A DNA stretch of 33,377 nt from CAYNUJ01 sp964621225 (GTDB lineage: Bacteria > Bacteroidota > Ignavibacteria > Ignavibacteriales > Melioribacteraceae): positions 1 to 33,377 of the forward strand of contig CAZULK010000013.1 in assembly GCA_964621225.1 (NCBI GenBank). Direction: 5' to 3'. A program made the position numbers and the translations under genes. This document shows positions 17,200 through 25,467 of this stretch, piece after piece (within the stretch, counting starts at the first letter, position 1; the number at the start of each line of letters is the position of its first letter). The notes beneath the pieces are model-generated. The model searched no databases and had not been told where the DNA came from. It saw only the letters and a list, made by a program, of their open reading frames with translations.

Positions 17200-17675
17200 T
17201 GCAAAAGTCAAAGACGGTTAAAGAATCAATAGTAACAATGACCGAATTGGTCTTGCCGCACCATACAAATCAATTGGGAAACTTGCTCGGGGGTCAATTG
17301 ATGCATTGGCTGGATATTTGCGCAGCGATGGCTGCATCAAAACATTCCCAGCGCGTTTGCGTTACAGCATCGGTAGATAAAATTGATTTCCATCATCCTA
17401 TCAAACTTGGCGAAGCGGTTACTCTAACAGCCTCTGTAAATAGGGTGTTCAATACTTCGATGGAAGTGGGAGTTAAAGTTTATTCCCAAAACTATTTGAA
17501 GGGAACAAAAAAGCACACTAATTCGGCATACTTCACTTTCGTAAGCGTAGACGACAATGCGCAACCAATAAAAACTTTCGATATTCTCCCCGAAACTGAA
17601 GATGAAAAAAGAAGATTTAAGGAGGCCCTCGATAGAAGGGAGAAGAGATTACAAAATAGAAAGAATCGTTCTTAG
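17199..17675 (+). CDS. Acyl-CoA thioesterase, hot-dog fold (YciA/BACH-like)
   Basis: A 158-residue hot-dog domain thioesterase that hydrolyses acyl-CoA to free acid and CoA in the cytosol. The family signature lies at about 20-60: HHTNQLGNLLGGQLMHWLDI, with N24, the GG pair and D39 as the conserved active-site residues. SVDKIDFHHPIKLGE follows, as in YciA and BACH/ACOT7-type enzymes. The C-terminus carries a basic tail, EALDRREKRLQNRKNR. The ATG overlaps the bamD stop by one base (TGATG), so the two genes are likely cotranslated. Its 3' end overlaps the next gene in another frame by 74 bases, or by 44 if the next gene starts at the ATA codon at 17632. Acyl-chain preference cannot be read. Confidence 0.9.
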   Translation: MQKSKTVKESIVTMTELVLPHHTNQLGNLLGGQLMHWLDICAAMAASKHSQRVCVTASVDKIDFHHPIKLGEAVTLTASVNRVFNTSMEVGVKVYSQNYLKGTKKHTNSAYFTFVSVDDNAQPIKTFDILPETEDEKRRFKEALDRREKRLQNRKNRS

Positions 17676-19638
17676 TTTAATTATTCTTTTTTTATCCTTC
17701 TCTTTTTCCCAAGGACAAACTAAGCTCGATAATTTTTCCCTATTCGATGTTATTAAAACATCGCCCAATTTTAATAAATTTTCCATTGTAGATTTTAACC
17801 AGGATGGCGTCAACGATTTCATCCTCTATGGAATTAACAAAAAGAAAGTTGCAATTCATCGCAGTTTAAGGAACGGAAAGCTTTCCGAAGCTAAAGAGAA
17901 ATTTTTCTTTTATCCGTTGACAGAAATAGTAAAGCTAAAAGACAGAAAGGACTTTGGTTCATTTAATGTGATAATATCAAACCGGAACCGTTTGGCGGCT
18001 CTTACAAGCTTTACAAAGTATGGCACTCTGTTGATGTTGAATAAAAGAAAATTTCAAAGTGCGCCCTCAGGATTAAAGGTTTTCGATGTCGACGGAGACA
18101 GCACAAACGAAGCTTACGTGTTCGGCGAAAATTTCTTGGGCATAAGCAGATTGGAAGAAAGTGATTTTGTGCTTAAGGAATCTAAAATTATCAACGAGGG
18201 GGTTTATTCATTTCTCGATTTCTGCGATCTTAATTACGACGGCAAAATTGGAATTGTGGCATTCGAATTATTGAATAATTCTCTCAACTTTATTGAAGAA
18301 TCCGAGGCAGAAGATTGGGAATTGACGCGGAGTATAAAAATTGATTCGCCGGTTGACGACATACAACTGTTTGACTTCGATAAAGATAATTTTCTCGATA
18401 TACTTTATACATCGGGCAATGAATTTACAATTATGAAAGGGGATTCTGTTTCTTCTTTCGTGAAAGTTGAAAAACATAAATTGCTTCACGCAAAAAACAA
18501 GATTTATTTATATGATGTTGACGGCAATAACCGGGAAGATGCAATATTTGTTTCGAACGAGGACAGCGTTGTTTCGTGCCTTTTCAATCAAAAGGAAAAA
18601 CACATAAAAGATATTATTCGAAAGAAAGATATTGTTGATGTAGTAATAAAAGACAATCAATTATTCATGCTGGACAAAGCCGGTTTTATTTATGCCAATA
18701 AAAAAGGGAATATTTCAGGTGAAGCAGCATTTATAAACAGTTTCGAACTTCCTTTTTCCGGAGATAATTTATTGCTTAGTGTTAAATCGCTTCCATTCAC
18801 AATTGATAAGAATGATTTGCGCCTACGAACCAACTCCGGTTTTAACCGTGAATTCGACTTGAGTTTGGGAGACCGACAAGATACTTATGCATTGTTTTCA
18901 AATCATTTAATCGACGAGTATTGCTTCTATAGGAAAAACGGTAAGGCTTTGGAGGTGTTTACTTTTTCGTACGAAAAGAAAAATGTTACCAAACAAGTTG
19001 GAATCACGGGCAAACCAATTCTGGGTGTTGTACCCGTAATTTACAAAGGGAAAAGAAGTTATGCAGTAGCAGAATTAGATTCCGCAAATAATGCCGTTGT
19101 TAACATTTACGGCTTGAACAAAAAAGAGAAAAAGATTTCTTTAGTTGAAGAATCCGTAATTGTGAAAGAAAACATTGGAAATGAAAAGCCGGAAATTACG
19201 TGGAAGGATTCTTACGGTGAATGGTATAGCGTTTCCCGCTCCGATAAGAACGCCATGTTTCTTTTTGCAAACAAAGACGTAAAGCTGGCCAACTACTGCA
19301 CCGGATATGCGCAGATAACGGCAAGCAACATATACTTTTATGATATGGAAAAGATTATCGCAAGTTTAAAACTTCCGAAAAATTTAACCAACCGTAAAGA
19401 ATACACAGCAAAATATTTCGAAGCTCCGGATGGTTCGCAATATTTATTAATTTACTACAGTGTGAATAAAGAACTCTTCCTGGCTAAAAGAGAAATGGGG
19501 CAAAAACACCCCTCAATTGAATTGCTGATTGATAACGTTGATATCAATAACTATATTGTTAAGAATTATTACGGTAATTTTTATTTGCTTTACACCAACG
19601 AAGATTCGAATAATATTTGGATAAGACGGATTAAATGA
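17602..19638 (+). CDS. Exported FG-GAP/VCBS-like beta-propeller protein
   Basis: A 678-residue exported protein of unknown function, probably a scaffold or adhesion-like domain protein. Five calcium-binding-like loops of the integrin FG-GAP/VCBS kind (DxDxDGxxD) occur at about residues 64-72, 162-170, 209-217, 258-266 and 305-313. Steps of about 47-49 residues between the last four, and twice that between the first two, indicate a propeller of about seven blades with one blade that has lost its motif. The second half has no such loops. The signal peptide is at about 19-40 (IVLSLIILFLSFSFS). The ATG start overlaps the thioesterase gene by 74 bases and gives a long basic N-region. A perfect AAGGAGG at 17619-17625 stands 6 bases before an in-frame ATA (17632), which would give a normal signal peptide. 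The next gene overlaps the stop by ATGA. Confidence 0.78.
   Translation: MKKEDLRRPSIEGRRDYKIERIVLSLIILFLSFSFSQGQTKLDNFSLFDVIKTSPNFNKFSIVDFNQDGVNDFILYGINKKKVAIHRSLRNGKLSEAKEKFFFYPLTEIVKLKDRKDFGSFNVIISNRNRLAALTSFTKYGTLLMLNKRKFQSAPSGLKVFDVDGDSTNEAYVFGENFLGISRLEESDFVLKESKIINEGVYSFLDFCDLNYDGKIGIVAFELLNNSLNFIEESEAEDWELTRSIKIDSPVDDIQLFDFDKDNFLDILYTSGNEFTIMKGDSVSSFVKVEKHKLLHAKNKIYLYDVDGNNREDAIFVSNEDSVVSCLFNQKEKHIKDIIRKKDIVDVVIKDNQLFMLDKAGFIYANKKGNISGEAAFINSFELPFSGDNLLLSVKSLPFTIDKNDLRLRTNSGFNREFDLSLGDRQDTYALFSNHLIDEYCFYRKNGKALEVFTFSYEKKNVTKQVGITGKPILGVVPVIYKGKRSYAVAELDSANNAVVNIYGLNKKEKKISLVEESVIVKENIGNEKPEITWKDSYGEWYSVSRSDKNAMFLFANKDVKLANYCTGYAQITASNIYFYDMEKIIASLKLPKNLTNRKEYTAKYFEAPDGSQYLLIYYSVNKELFLAKREMGQKHPSIELLIDNVDINNYIVKNYYGNFYLLYTNEDSNNIWIRRIK
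17619..17625 (+). promoter_or_regulatory. Strong Shine-Dalgarno site inside the overlap of thioesterase and propeller genes
   Basis: AAGGAGG, the ideal anti-SD complement, lies 6 bases before an in-frame ATA codon and downstream of the annotated ATG of the propeller gene. No ATG, GTG or TTG lies in frame between it and the signal peptide. It may only be thioesterase coding sequence. Confidence 0.4.
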
Positions 19639-21281
19639 AAAAACTTCTACTATTCTGGTTTATTGTAATATCGTTACACGCACAAAACTTGGATTCTCTA
19701 TATAATTCATTTTTGGCAATTAAGTCTTCTAGAGTTGACCTCAAAGCCAACACCACACAGTTGGTCAGAATAAAGGACAAATGCGGACTTGGAATAATAA
19801 ACTCAGTCAAAGAAAATTTTCAGAATTTTTCCACCGACCGTCAAGGAAGCATTGCCAAACTGTTATCGCGCCCAATTATGCAAACTTCAATAGTAACTCC
19901 CGGCGGGCATTTCAGAATACATTACGACACAACAGGAGTAAACAAACCTGAATATTCGATTACCGAGTTGGCTCTTGCACTGGACTCAGCATATAATTAC
20001 CAAGTGAATAAGCTTGGTTACCCACCGGCACCCGGCGACGGAATTGAAGGCGGCGACGAGCTTTACGATTTTTACATTGAGAATTTGCCAAACGGACTTT
20101 ATGGAGCTACCACTCCCGATGTGGATTTGGGAAATGGAAAATCAACAGCTTATACTGAAATGGATAATAGCTTTTCGCAGTCAGAAAATTACAACACGTT
20201 CGGCATTCAAGCCGCAAAAGCAACAGCCGCACATGAATATCACCATGCAATTCAGATAGGGAACTATATCAATCGCTATTCGCAAGACGGATTCTATTAC
20301 GAAATTACTTCCACGGCAATGGAGGAGTTCACTTTTGACGATGTGAATGATTATTACTTTTATATGAAAAACTATTTTAATAATCCGGAATTATCCTTGT
20401 CCAAATTCAGCGGATATGATTTAGCAATATTAAATTTATTTTTTGCGAAAGAGTTCGATCATAATTTTCTAAAAAGAATATGGGAATTAATGCCTTCAAA
20501 CAGGGCAATAATGGCTATTGCTTTGGCTTGCGGGGAAAGAGGTTCCACCTTGGGACATGAAATGAACCAATTCGGAATATGGACTTATTTTACAGGTTAC
20601 AGAGCAGACCCGACAATCAATATTTTTTTCGATTACGATGAAGCTATAAACTATCCTTTAATTTCGCCCACTACCTCGGTTGAGTTTTTATCTCCTCAAA
20701 AAACAATAAATTTGAATAGTTCGCCGATAGCCAATATGTTTTTGCTTTTCTACGACTATTCGGGCACAAGCGCGGATTCTTTGATGTGTATAATAACTAA
20801 CGGAGATGTGGAAGGCGCTACTTATAAACCTAATACAACCCTGGACTTAAGCTATTCGCTCGCTACAAAAAGCGGAGCAGGTTTTAACCACGTAACCGGC
20901 AAATATTACTCCTCCATTTCTTCGTCCCAAGTAGATATGTTTTCCGAATCACACATATTTAATAATGTTCCGGTGGAGTTAACCAACGAAGGCACAAATA
21001 TTGACTTTGCATATCCACAGCCTTTTTCATATAGCAAGAACAGTTCAATATTCATCCCTACCAGGACGAATCCGGAAAACACCGCAGAATTAAAAATTTT
21101 CACACCCTCGATGAAATTGGTATATTCGGGGTCTAAAATTATTTATTCTATTGACAAAATTGTTGTTCGCTGGGACGGATTGGATAATAACGGAAACAGA
21201 CTTCCTTCCGGAATTTATATTTATGCAATCAAATCCGGGGATTTAATTGATAAAGGAAAACTGGTAATTCTGAATGAATGA
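19635..21281 (+). CDS. Secreted metalloprotease-like protein with T9SS-like C-terminal domain
   Basis: A 548-residue secreted protein. A signal peptide covers about residues 1-17 (VISLHAQ). The catalytic zinc motif HEYHHAIQ is at 200-207 (H200, E201, H204), followed by the likely third ligand at E230 or E231 in STAMEEF. This resembles the MXAN_6640-like family of putative peptidases. The C-terminal 80 residues (about 470-548), with VRWDGLDNNGNRLPSGIYIY, form an FlgD-Ig/type A sorting-like domain of the kind used by the type IX secretion system in the Bacteroidota. The start overlaps the propeller gene's stop (ATGA), and the stop overlaps ccmA by 8 bases. It is therefore probably exported to the surface. 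The peptidase function is inferred from one motif, and the substrate is unknown. Confidence 0.82.
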   Translation: MKKLLLFWFIVISLHAQNLDSLYNSFLAIKSSRVDLKANTTQLVRIKDKCGLGIINSVKENFQNFSTDRQGSIAKLLSRPIMQTSIVTPGGHFRIHYDTTGVNKPEYSITELALALDSAYNYQVNKLGYPPAPGDGIEGGDELYDFYIENLPNGLYGATTPDVDLGNGKSTAYTEMDNSFSQSENYNTFGIQAAKATAAHEYHHAIQIGNYINRYSQDGFYYEITSTAMEEFTFDDVNDYYFYMKNYFNNPELSLSKFSGYDLAILNLFFAKEFDHNFLKRIWELMPSNRAIMAIALACGERGSTLGHEMNQFGIWTYFTGYRADPTINIFFDYDEAINYPLISPTTSVEFLSPQKTINLNSSPIANMFLLFYDYSGTSADSLMCIITNGDVEGATYKPNTTLDLSYSLATKSGAGFNHVTGKYYSSISSSQVDMFSESHIFNNVPVELTNEGTNIDFAYPQPFSYSKNSSIFIPTRTNPENTAELKIFTPSMKLVYSGSKIIYSIDKIVVRWDGLDNNGNRLPSGIYIYAIKSGDLIDKGKLVILNE

Positions 21282-21915
21282 TTACAAGATTGAACTTAAA
21301 AACGTAACTAAGATTTTTGGAAGAAGATTAATTTTTAATAAAATTAATTTTGAACTGAATTCAGGAAATGTTTACGGATTGGCCGGAAGCAACGGCTCGG
21401 GAAAATCGACTCTTTCCAAAATAATTTCGGGAATAATTTCTCCCACCCACGGAAAAGTAATTCACTCCATCAACGGAAAAGAAATAGAACTCGAAAAACT
21501 GCACAACCACATTGGATTTGTTTCTCCTTATTTGGTTTTGTATGATGAATTTTCCGCAGAAGAAAATCTAATGCATTTTGCAAAGATTAGGGGAGTGGAA
21601 TACAATGAGGAAAGAGCAAAATATCTTTTGGATTTCTTTGGCATTTATAACCGGAGAAAAGACTTGCTGAAAGCATACTCTTCGGGTATGAAGCAGAGAA
21701 TGAAGTTTATCTTTGCAATGCAGCACGAACCGGAGTTGCTTTTGCTGGACGAACCGACTTCGAACCTTGATACGATTGGGAAAGAAAAAGTTTATGAAGC
21801 GGTTAAAATTTACTCCAAAGAAAACCTTGTTATTATTGCAAGCAACGAGGAATCGGATCTTGCACTATGTAACAATATAATTGAAATTGAAAAATATAAG
21901 AATATCGACGGTTGA
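21274..21915 (+). CDS. ccmA: ABC transporter ATP-binding protein, CcmA-like
   Basis: A 213-residue ABC ATPase. Walker A GSNGSGKST is at residues 38-46, the signature YSSGMKQR at 135-142, and Walker B LLLLDE at 155-160 followed by the D-loop SNLD. The length and the partner next to it, a CcmB-like membrane protein 1 base away, point to CcmAB, which with CcmC and CcmD takes part in haem delivery for cytochrome c maturation. The other ccm genes are not in the window. The signature and Walker B regions are intact, so the protein should be active. The start overlaps the metalloprotease stop by 8 bases. The alternative is a generic ABC-2-type exporter ATPase, which I consider less likely because of the CcmB partner. 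Confidence 0.8.
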   Translation: MNDYKIELKNVTKIFGRRLIFNKINFELNSGNVYGLAGSNGSGKSTLSKIISGIISPTHGKVIHSINGKEIELEKLHNHIGFVSPYLVLYDEFSAEENLMHFAKIRGVEYNEERAKYLLDFFGIYNRRKDLLKAYSSGMKQRMKFIFAMQHEPELLLLDEPTSNLDTIGKEKVYEAVKIYSKENLVIIASNEESDLALCNNIIEIEKYKNIDG

Positions 21916-21916
21916 T

Positions 21917-22576
21917 ATGAAAGCATACGCACTATTCAAAAAGGATTGGGAATCGGAGTTAAGAACCAGATATGCAATAAATGCACTGGCAATGTTTATA
22001 CTTGTTACAATTAGTGTAATACTTTTTTCAATTGGACAGGAAAAGATAAGCGAATATTTAACCGGAGGTCTTCTTTGGGTTGTAATTTTCTTTTCCGCAA
22101 TGAGCGGTTTGTCCCGTTCGTTTGTTTCCGAAGAAGAAAGGGGAACGGTACTAACTCTTCATTTAATTGCAGCGCCCTCTACTGTTTTCAACGGTAAATT
22201 GATATTCAATTTGCTTCTTGTATTTTTAATGAATATTGCCATCACCCTTTTATATTCGGCTCTTTTCGATTCTTTTGTATTAAAATCTTTTGAATTGTTT
22301 CTTATTGCATTTTTCTTCGGTAGTATCGGAATAGCAGTTTCATCTACAATCATTGCCGCAATTATATCGAAAGCAAATACTAAAGGAACTTTGTATCCCG
22401 TGCTTTCGTTTCCCATTCTCTTGCCTCTTATTTTAACTTTACTCGAAATAACAAAGTTCAGTATCGACGGTGATACCATCATGGATTCTTATGCGGAGAT
22501 ATTCGTTTTAATTTCGTATGATGTAATTATGCTGACGGCAAGTTATCTTTTATTCGATTTTATTTGGAAGGATTAA
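21917..22576 (+). CDS. ccmB: CcmB-like haem exporter membrane subunit
   Basis: A 219-residue membrane protein with about six hydrophobic segments. The first is residues 15-35 (ALAMFILVTISVILFS). The region WVVIFFSAMSGLSRSFVSEEERGTVLTLHLIAAP (about 50-85, given in part) closely resembles the CcmB signature of a Trp/Phe-rich helix, GLxRSF, then an acidic pair and EEGTL. It lies 1 base after the ccmA stop, which supports a CcmAB complex in the inner membrane. I chose the ATG at 21917. An in-frame ATG at 21881 lies inside ccmA and would add 12 residues not seen in the family. It is the last gene of the plus-strand cluster, convergent with recD2. No strong terminator is visible in the 33 bases between them. 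Confidence 0.82.
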   Translation: MKAYALFKKDWESELRTRYAINALAMFILVTISVILFSIGQEKISEYLTGGLLWVVIFFSAMSGLSRSFVSEEERGTVLTLHLIAAPSTVFNGKLIFNLLLVFLMNIAITLLYSALFDSFVLKSFELFLIAFFFGSIGIAVSSTIIAAIISKANTKGTLYPVLSFPILLPLILTLLEITKFSIDGDTIMDSYAEIFVLISYDVIMLTASYLLFDFIWKD

Positions 22577-22609
22577 GGAAGCATTTTAAAACCTCTATCT
22601 TTATTTATG

Positions 22610-24691
22610 CTATTGCATTTTAAACAGTGATGTGTTTCTTCCTTCTTCTTTAACATTCCTTATTCCGTTTGCGAAAGCCATTTTCGAACCTATGATAATC
22701 AACTTTTTCTTAGCCCTGGTAATGGCGGTATAAATCAAATTTTTTGATAGCATATAGCTGTGTGCACGGTCTACCACAAGTATAACACAATCGTATTCGG
22801 CGCCTTGACTTTTATGAACCGTTGCCGCATACGCTAATTTTAATTCGTCCAATTCTTCCTCGGAATATTCAACGGGGTTATTCTCGAACAACACATAAAG
22901 CTTAGCTTCTTCTCGGTCGTAATGTTGTATAATTCCCACATCACCATTGAATACATTTTTTGTATAATTATTGACAAGCTGCATTACTTTGTCGTTTATT
23001 CTGAAAGAATTCTCTCCCGATTTTATTTTATCGCCTTCCGGATTTAATATGCTTTGAATCAATTTATTCAGTTCGTTTACTCCGCAGTCGCCTTTGTATT
23101 GCGGACTGATAATCTGTGTGCCGAAAATCGGGTCGAAGTCTTCTTCGTCAATTAACTTGATGAATCTTTTTTTCAGCTCTTCACTGATTTTATAATTCGG
23201 AGGAACCTCAACAAATTCAACGTCTCCGGGCAGTTCATCAAAATTGAATCTTTCATTATATTTAATTGCACTCGAAAGGCGAACAATGCCGCTGGTTTCT
23301 GCCTGGCGGAAAATTGTTTTCAGTTCATGAACCGCCACAATTCCGGAGTGAATTAAATCTTTTATGATGTTTCCCGGACCAATAGCTGGCAACTGGTCGG
23401 TATCTCCAATAAGCACCAATGAAGCACTGCGGGGAACGGCCGAGATCAATCTGTAAAACAAAACCAAGTCAATCATCGATACTTCGTCTACAATCAAAAC
23501 ATCAACATCCAAAGGATTGTCTTCGTTATAATTCCAGGAATTATCCACCGGATTATATTCCAGCATACGGTGAATTGTTTTTGCCTCTCCGCCAATTACT
23601 TCCGATATCCTTTTAGCCGCCCTGCCGGTTGGTGCCGCCAAGCTACACTTCAAGTTCAATCTCATGCAATTGTCAAATATACTCTTGATGCTTGTCGTTT
23701 TTCCGGTACCCGGTCCGCCGGTAATAATTGTTATTCCGTTCACAAACGCATCTACAACCGCATTGGATTGCTCCTCCGAAAGTGAATCATCTATTTCGAG
23801 GGAAAGATTATCAAGTTTTCTTTTTATTCCGCTTAACTGTTCAACTTTGTCTTCTACTTCCCGTTCTGCATAATAGAGAAACGATGGATAAATTTTGCCT
23901 TCTTTGATTATTATCTCTCCATCAGTTTCCAACTCGAACAAAAGATTATCATCTTCGGACAATTGATAATTCATCAATTTAAGAGCGCCTTCGTACAATT
24001 CATCGAATTTTATGAACACATTTCCGTTCTGGCAACGAGTGTCTAAATAATAGACCAGCCAAGCCTTAATTCTTTCTTTGCTTCCAGCCTCAAATCCAAT
24101 CGCTTCCGCAATCTTGTCTGCTTTGTCGAATCCGACTCCCCATATATCTTTAATTAATTGATACGGATTGTTTTTAACTATCTCGATTGTCCGTTCTCTA
24201 TATGTCTTATAAATTTTCCTTGCCAGGTTCAACGGAACTCCTTTTCCAACCAGGAAAAAGATAGGTTCAACCTGGGATTTTATTTCCTTCCACTCTTCTT
24301 TAATTGTTTCAAGTTTTTTCGGACCGATGCCTTTTATCCCCAGCAATTTTTCCGGCGTATGATTAAAAACGTCAAAAACATTATTTCCGAATTTCTTTAC
24401 AATCGCCAAGGCGGTTTCCGTCCTAATTCCCTTTAACACTCCGGAGGAAAGGAAATTGACAAATTCGGCTTTGAAGCTTTTATCCTCCGATAGAAACTTC
24501 TTCACAATAAATTGATGTCCGAACTTTGGATGCTTGGTCCATTGTCCCTCAACGCTAACTTCATCTCCCGGAAGCATAGCAGGCATATTCCCAACTATCA
24601 CAAATCCGGTATCCAGCCTTACTACCGAATAATCACTGTCGGGACTTCTGTAAATTACTTTTTCTACCCTGCCTGTTAATTTGTTAGTCAA
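22610..24691 (-). CDS. recD2: RecD2-type ATP-dependent DNA helicase (SF1B)
   Basis: A 693-residue 5'-3' SF1B helicase, independent of RecBC, with a role in recombination or replication stress as known for the RecD2 family. An OB-like N-terminal domain covers about 1-75, helix-hairpin-helix-like repeats follow (GIKGIGPKK at 118-126, GVGFDKADKIAEAIG at 185-199), and the helicase core begins near 300. The motifs seen are GGPGTGKT (325-332), DEVSMID (402-408), GDTDQLP (429-435), TVHKSQG (624-630) and YTAITRA (654-660). The length is normal for RecD2. It lies alone on the minus strand, divergent from padR and convergent with ccmB. No recB or recC is present in the window, which fits the RecD2 type. 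The assignment is secure. Confidence 0.95.
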   Translation of the reverse strand: MTNKLTGRVEKVIYRSPDSDYSVVRLDTGFVIVGNMPAMLPGDEVSVEGQWTKHPKFGHQFIVKKFLSEDKSFKAEFVNFLSSGVLKGIRTETALAIVKKFGNNVFDVFNHTPEKLLGIKGIGPKKLETIKEEWKEIKSQVEPIFFLVGKGVPLNLARKIYKTYRERTIEIVKNNPYQLIKDIWGVGFDKADKIAEAIGFEAGSKERIKAWLVYYLDTRCQNGNVFIKFDELYEGALKLMNYQLSEDDNLLFELETDGEIIIKEGKIYPSFLYYAEREVEDKVEQLSGIKRKLDNLSLEIDDSLSEEQSNAVVDAFVNGITIITGGPGTGKTTSIKSIFDNCMRLNLKCSLAAPTGRAAKRISEVIGGEAKTIHRMLEYNPVDNSWNYNEDNPLDVDVLIVDEVSMIDLVLFYRLISAVPRSASLVLIGDTDQLPAIGPGNIIKDLIHSGIVAVHELKTIFRQAETSGIVRLSSAIKYNERFNFDELPGDVEFVEVPPNYKISEELKKRFIKLIDEEDFDPIFGTQIISPQYKGDCGVNELNKLIQSILNPEGDKIKSGENSFRINDKVMQLVNNYTKNVFNGDVGIIQHYDREEAKLYVLFENNPVEYSEEELDELKLAYAATVHKSQGAEYDCVILVVDRAHSYMLSKNLIYTAITRAKKKLIIIGSKMAFANGIRNVKEEGRNTSLFKMQ

Positions 24692-24752
24692 TTGATTTTT
24701 CCGCTTAATTAATAATTGAAACTTACTAAAATTCTGGCACTTCCACCTTTTA

Positions 24753-24788
24753 TTGACTCTAATACCAAATTACTCTATTTTTGGAGTA
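24753..24788 (+). promoter_or_regulatory. Promoter and inverted repeat before padR
   Basis: TTGACT (24753-24758) and TATTTT (24776-24781), 17 bases apart, form a fair sigma-70-type promoter. The -10 lies in the spacer of the inverted repeat TACTC-N8-GAGTA at 24771-24788. The N8 spacing is the one usual for PadR operators, whose classic core is ATGT-N8-ACAT. The arms differ from that core, so the operator is an inference. Confidence 0.45.
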
Positions 24789-24798
24789 CTATTATATA

Positions 24799-24816
24799 GG
24801 ATGAGTTTATTCATCC
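24799..24816. repeat. Second inverted repeat before padR
   Basis: GGATGA-N6-TCATCC is a perfect 6-base inverted repeat, 11 bases after the first repeat and 16 bases before the strong Shine-Dalgarno GGGAGG at 24832-24837. It may be a second operator half or an mRNA hairpin near the start codon. Confidence 0.4.
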
Positions 24817-24841
24817 GAATCAACTGGGATCGGGAGGAATT

Positions 24842-25429
24842 ATGTTATCTAAAATGTCCGCAATTTTGCTCGGGATATTTGCCGAAAAAGAATTAAGCGC
24901 TTACGAATTACTAAAGCTCCTTCAAGAAAATGAAACAATGAATTACTACCCCATGGGAGAATCTTCCGTTTACGCGGCAGTAAAAAAATTGGAAAAAGAT
25001 GGAATGATTGAAGGTGTGGTTGTAGAACAAGAAAAAATGCCTTCCAAAAAAGTATTTAAGATTACCGAAAAAGGAAACGAGGAATTAAACAATTCCGCTC
25101 TTTCCTATCTGGATATGTTGGTTAAAGACGGCGGGGAATTTGAAGTAGGAGTACTGTTGCTGAACAGATTAAAAAAAGACGAAATAATGAAAAAGCTGAA
25201 AAACAAACTCCACGAATTGGAAAAGCTATATTTCGACTTAAAGAAAACAATTCTTTTTCTTGAGCAGAACCGTTCCCTTCCTTTCACTACAATTGCCGTA
25301 CTGAAACACAGGCGCCATCTGATTGAAGCCGAAAGGAAAACAATTAACGAGTTGATACGTGAGCTGAATACTCAGCGCGGACGCAGAAGTGCGAAAAGCT
25401 TTTACGATTTTAGAATGGAAGCAAACTAA
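24842..25429 (+). CDS. PadR-family transcriptional regulator
   Basis: A 195-residue regulator with the PadR winged helix at about residues 1-85: ILLGIFAEKELSAYELLKLLQE, the recognition helix in SSVYAAVKKLEKDGMIEG, and the wing in VFKITEKGNEEL. The C-terminal half (about 95-170) is a coiled-coil-rich helical domain typical of the Vir-type subfamily. GGGAGG lies five bases before the start. It opens a plus-strand unit with a Trm112-like gene, a flavoprotein, a TPR protein and clpX, and is separated from recD2 by 150 bases that hold two inverted repeats. PadR proteins usually repress their own promoter and nearby genes in response to phenolic or other small ligands. The ligand here is unknown. 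Confidence 0.92.
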   Translation: MLSKMSAILLGIFAEKELSAYELLKLLQENETMNYYPMGESSVYAAVKKLEKDGMIEGVVVEQEKMPSKKVFKITEKGNEELNNSALSYLDMLVKDGGEFEVGVLLLNRLKKDEIMKKLKNKLHELEKLYFDLKKTILFLEQNRSLPFTTIAVLKHRRHLIEAERKTINELIRELNTQRGRRSAKSFYDFRMEAN

Positions 25430-25467
25430 AATAATCAAAGAAAATAAATTTTTATTAGGAGAATATT

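Noticed and set aside
21881..21916. In-frame ATG upstream of ccmB, within ccmA.
   Set aside because: It would add 12 residues not seen in the CcmB family; the ATG at 21917 directly follows the ccmA stop.
22581..22624. Direct repeat GCATTTTAAA at 22581-22590 and 22615-22624 between ccmB and recD2.
   Set aside because: AT-rich 10-mer, and the second copy lies in recD2 coding sequence, so chance is likely. No terminator hairpin was seen here.
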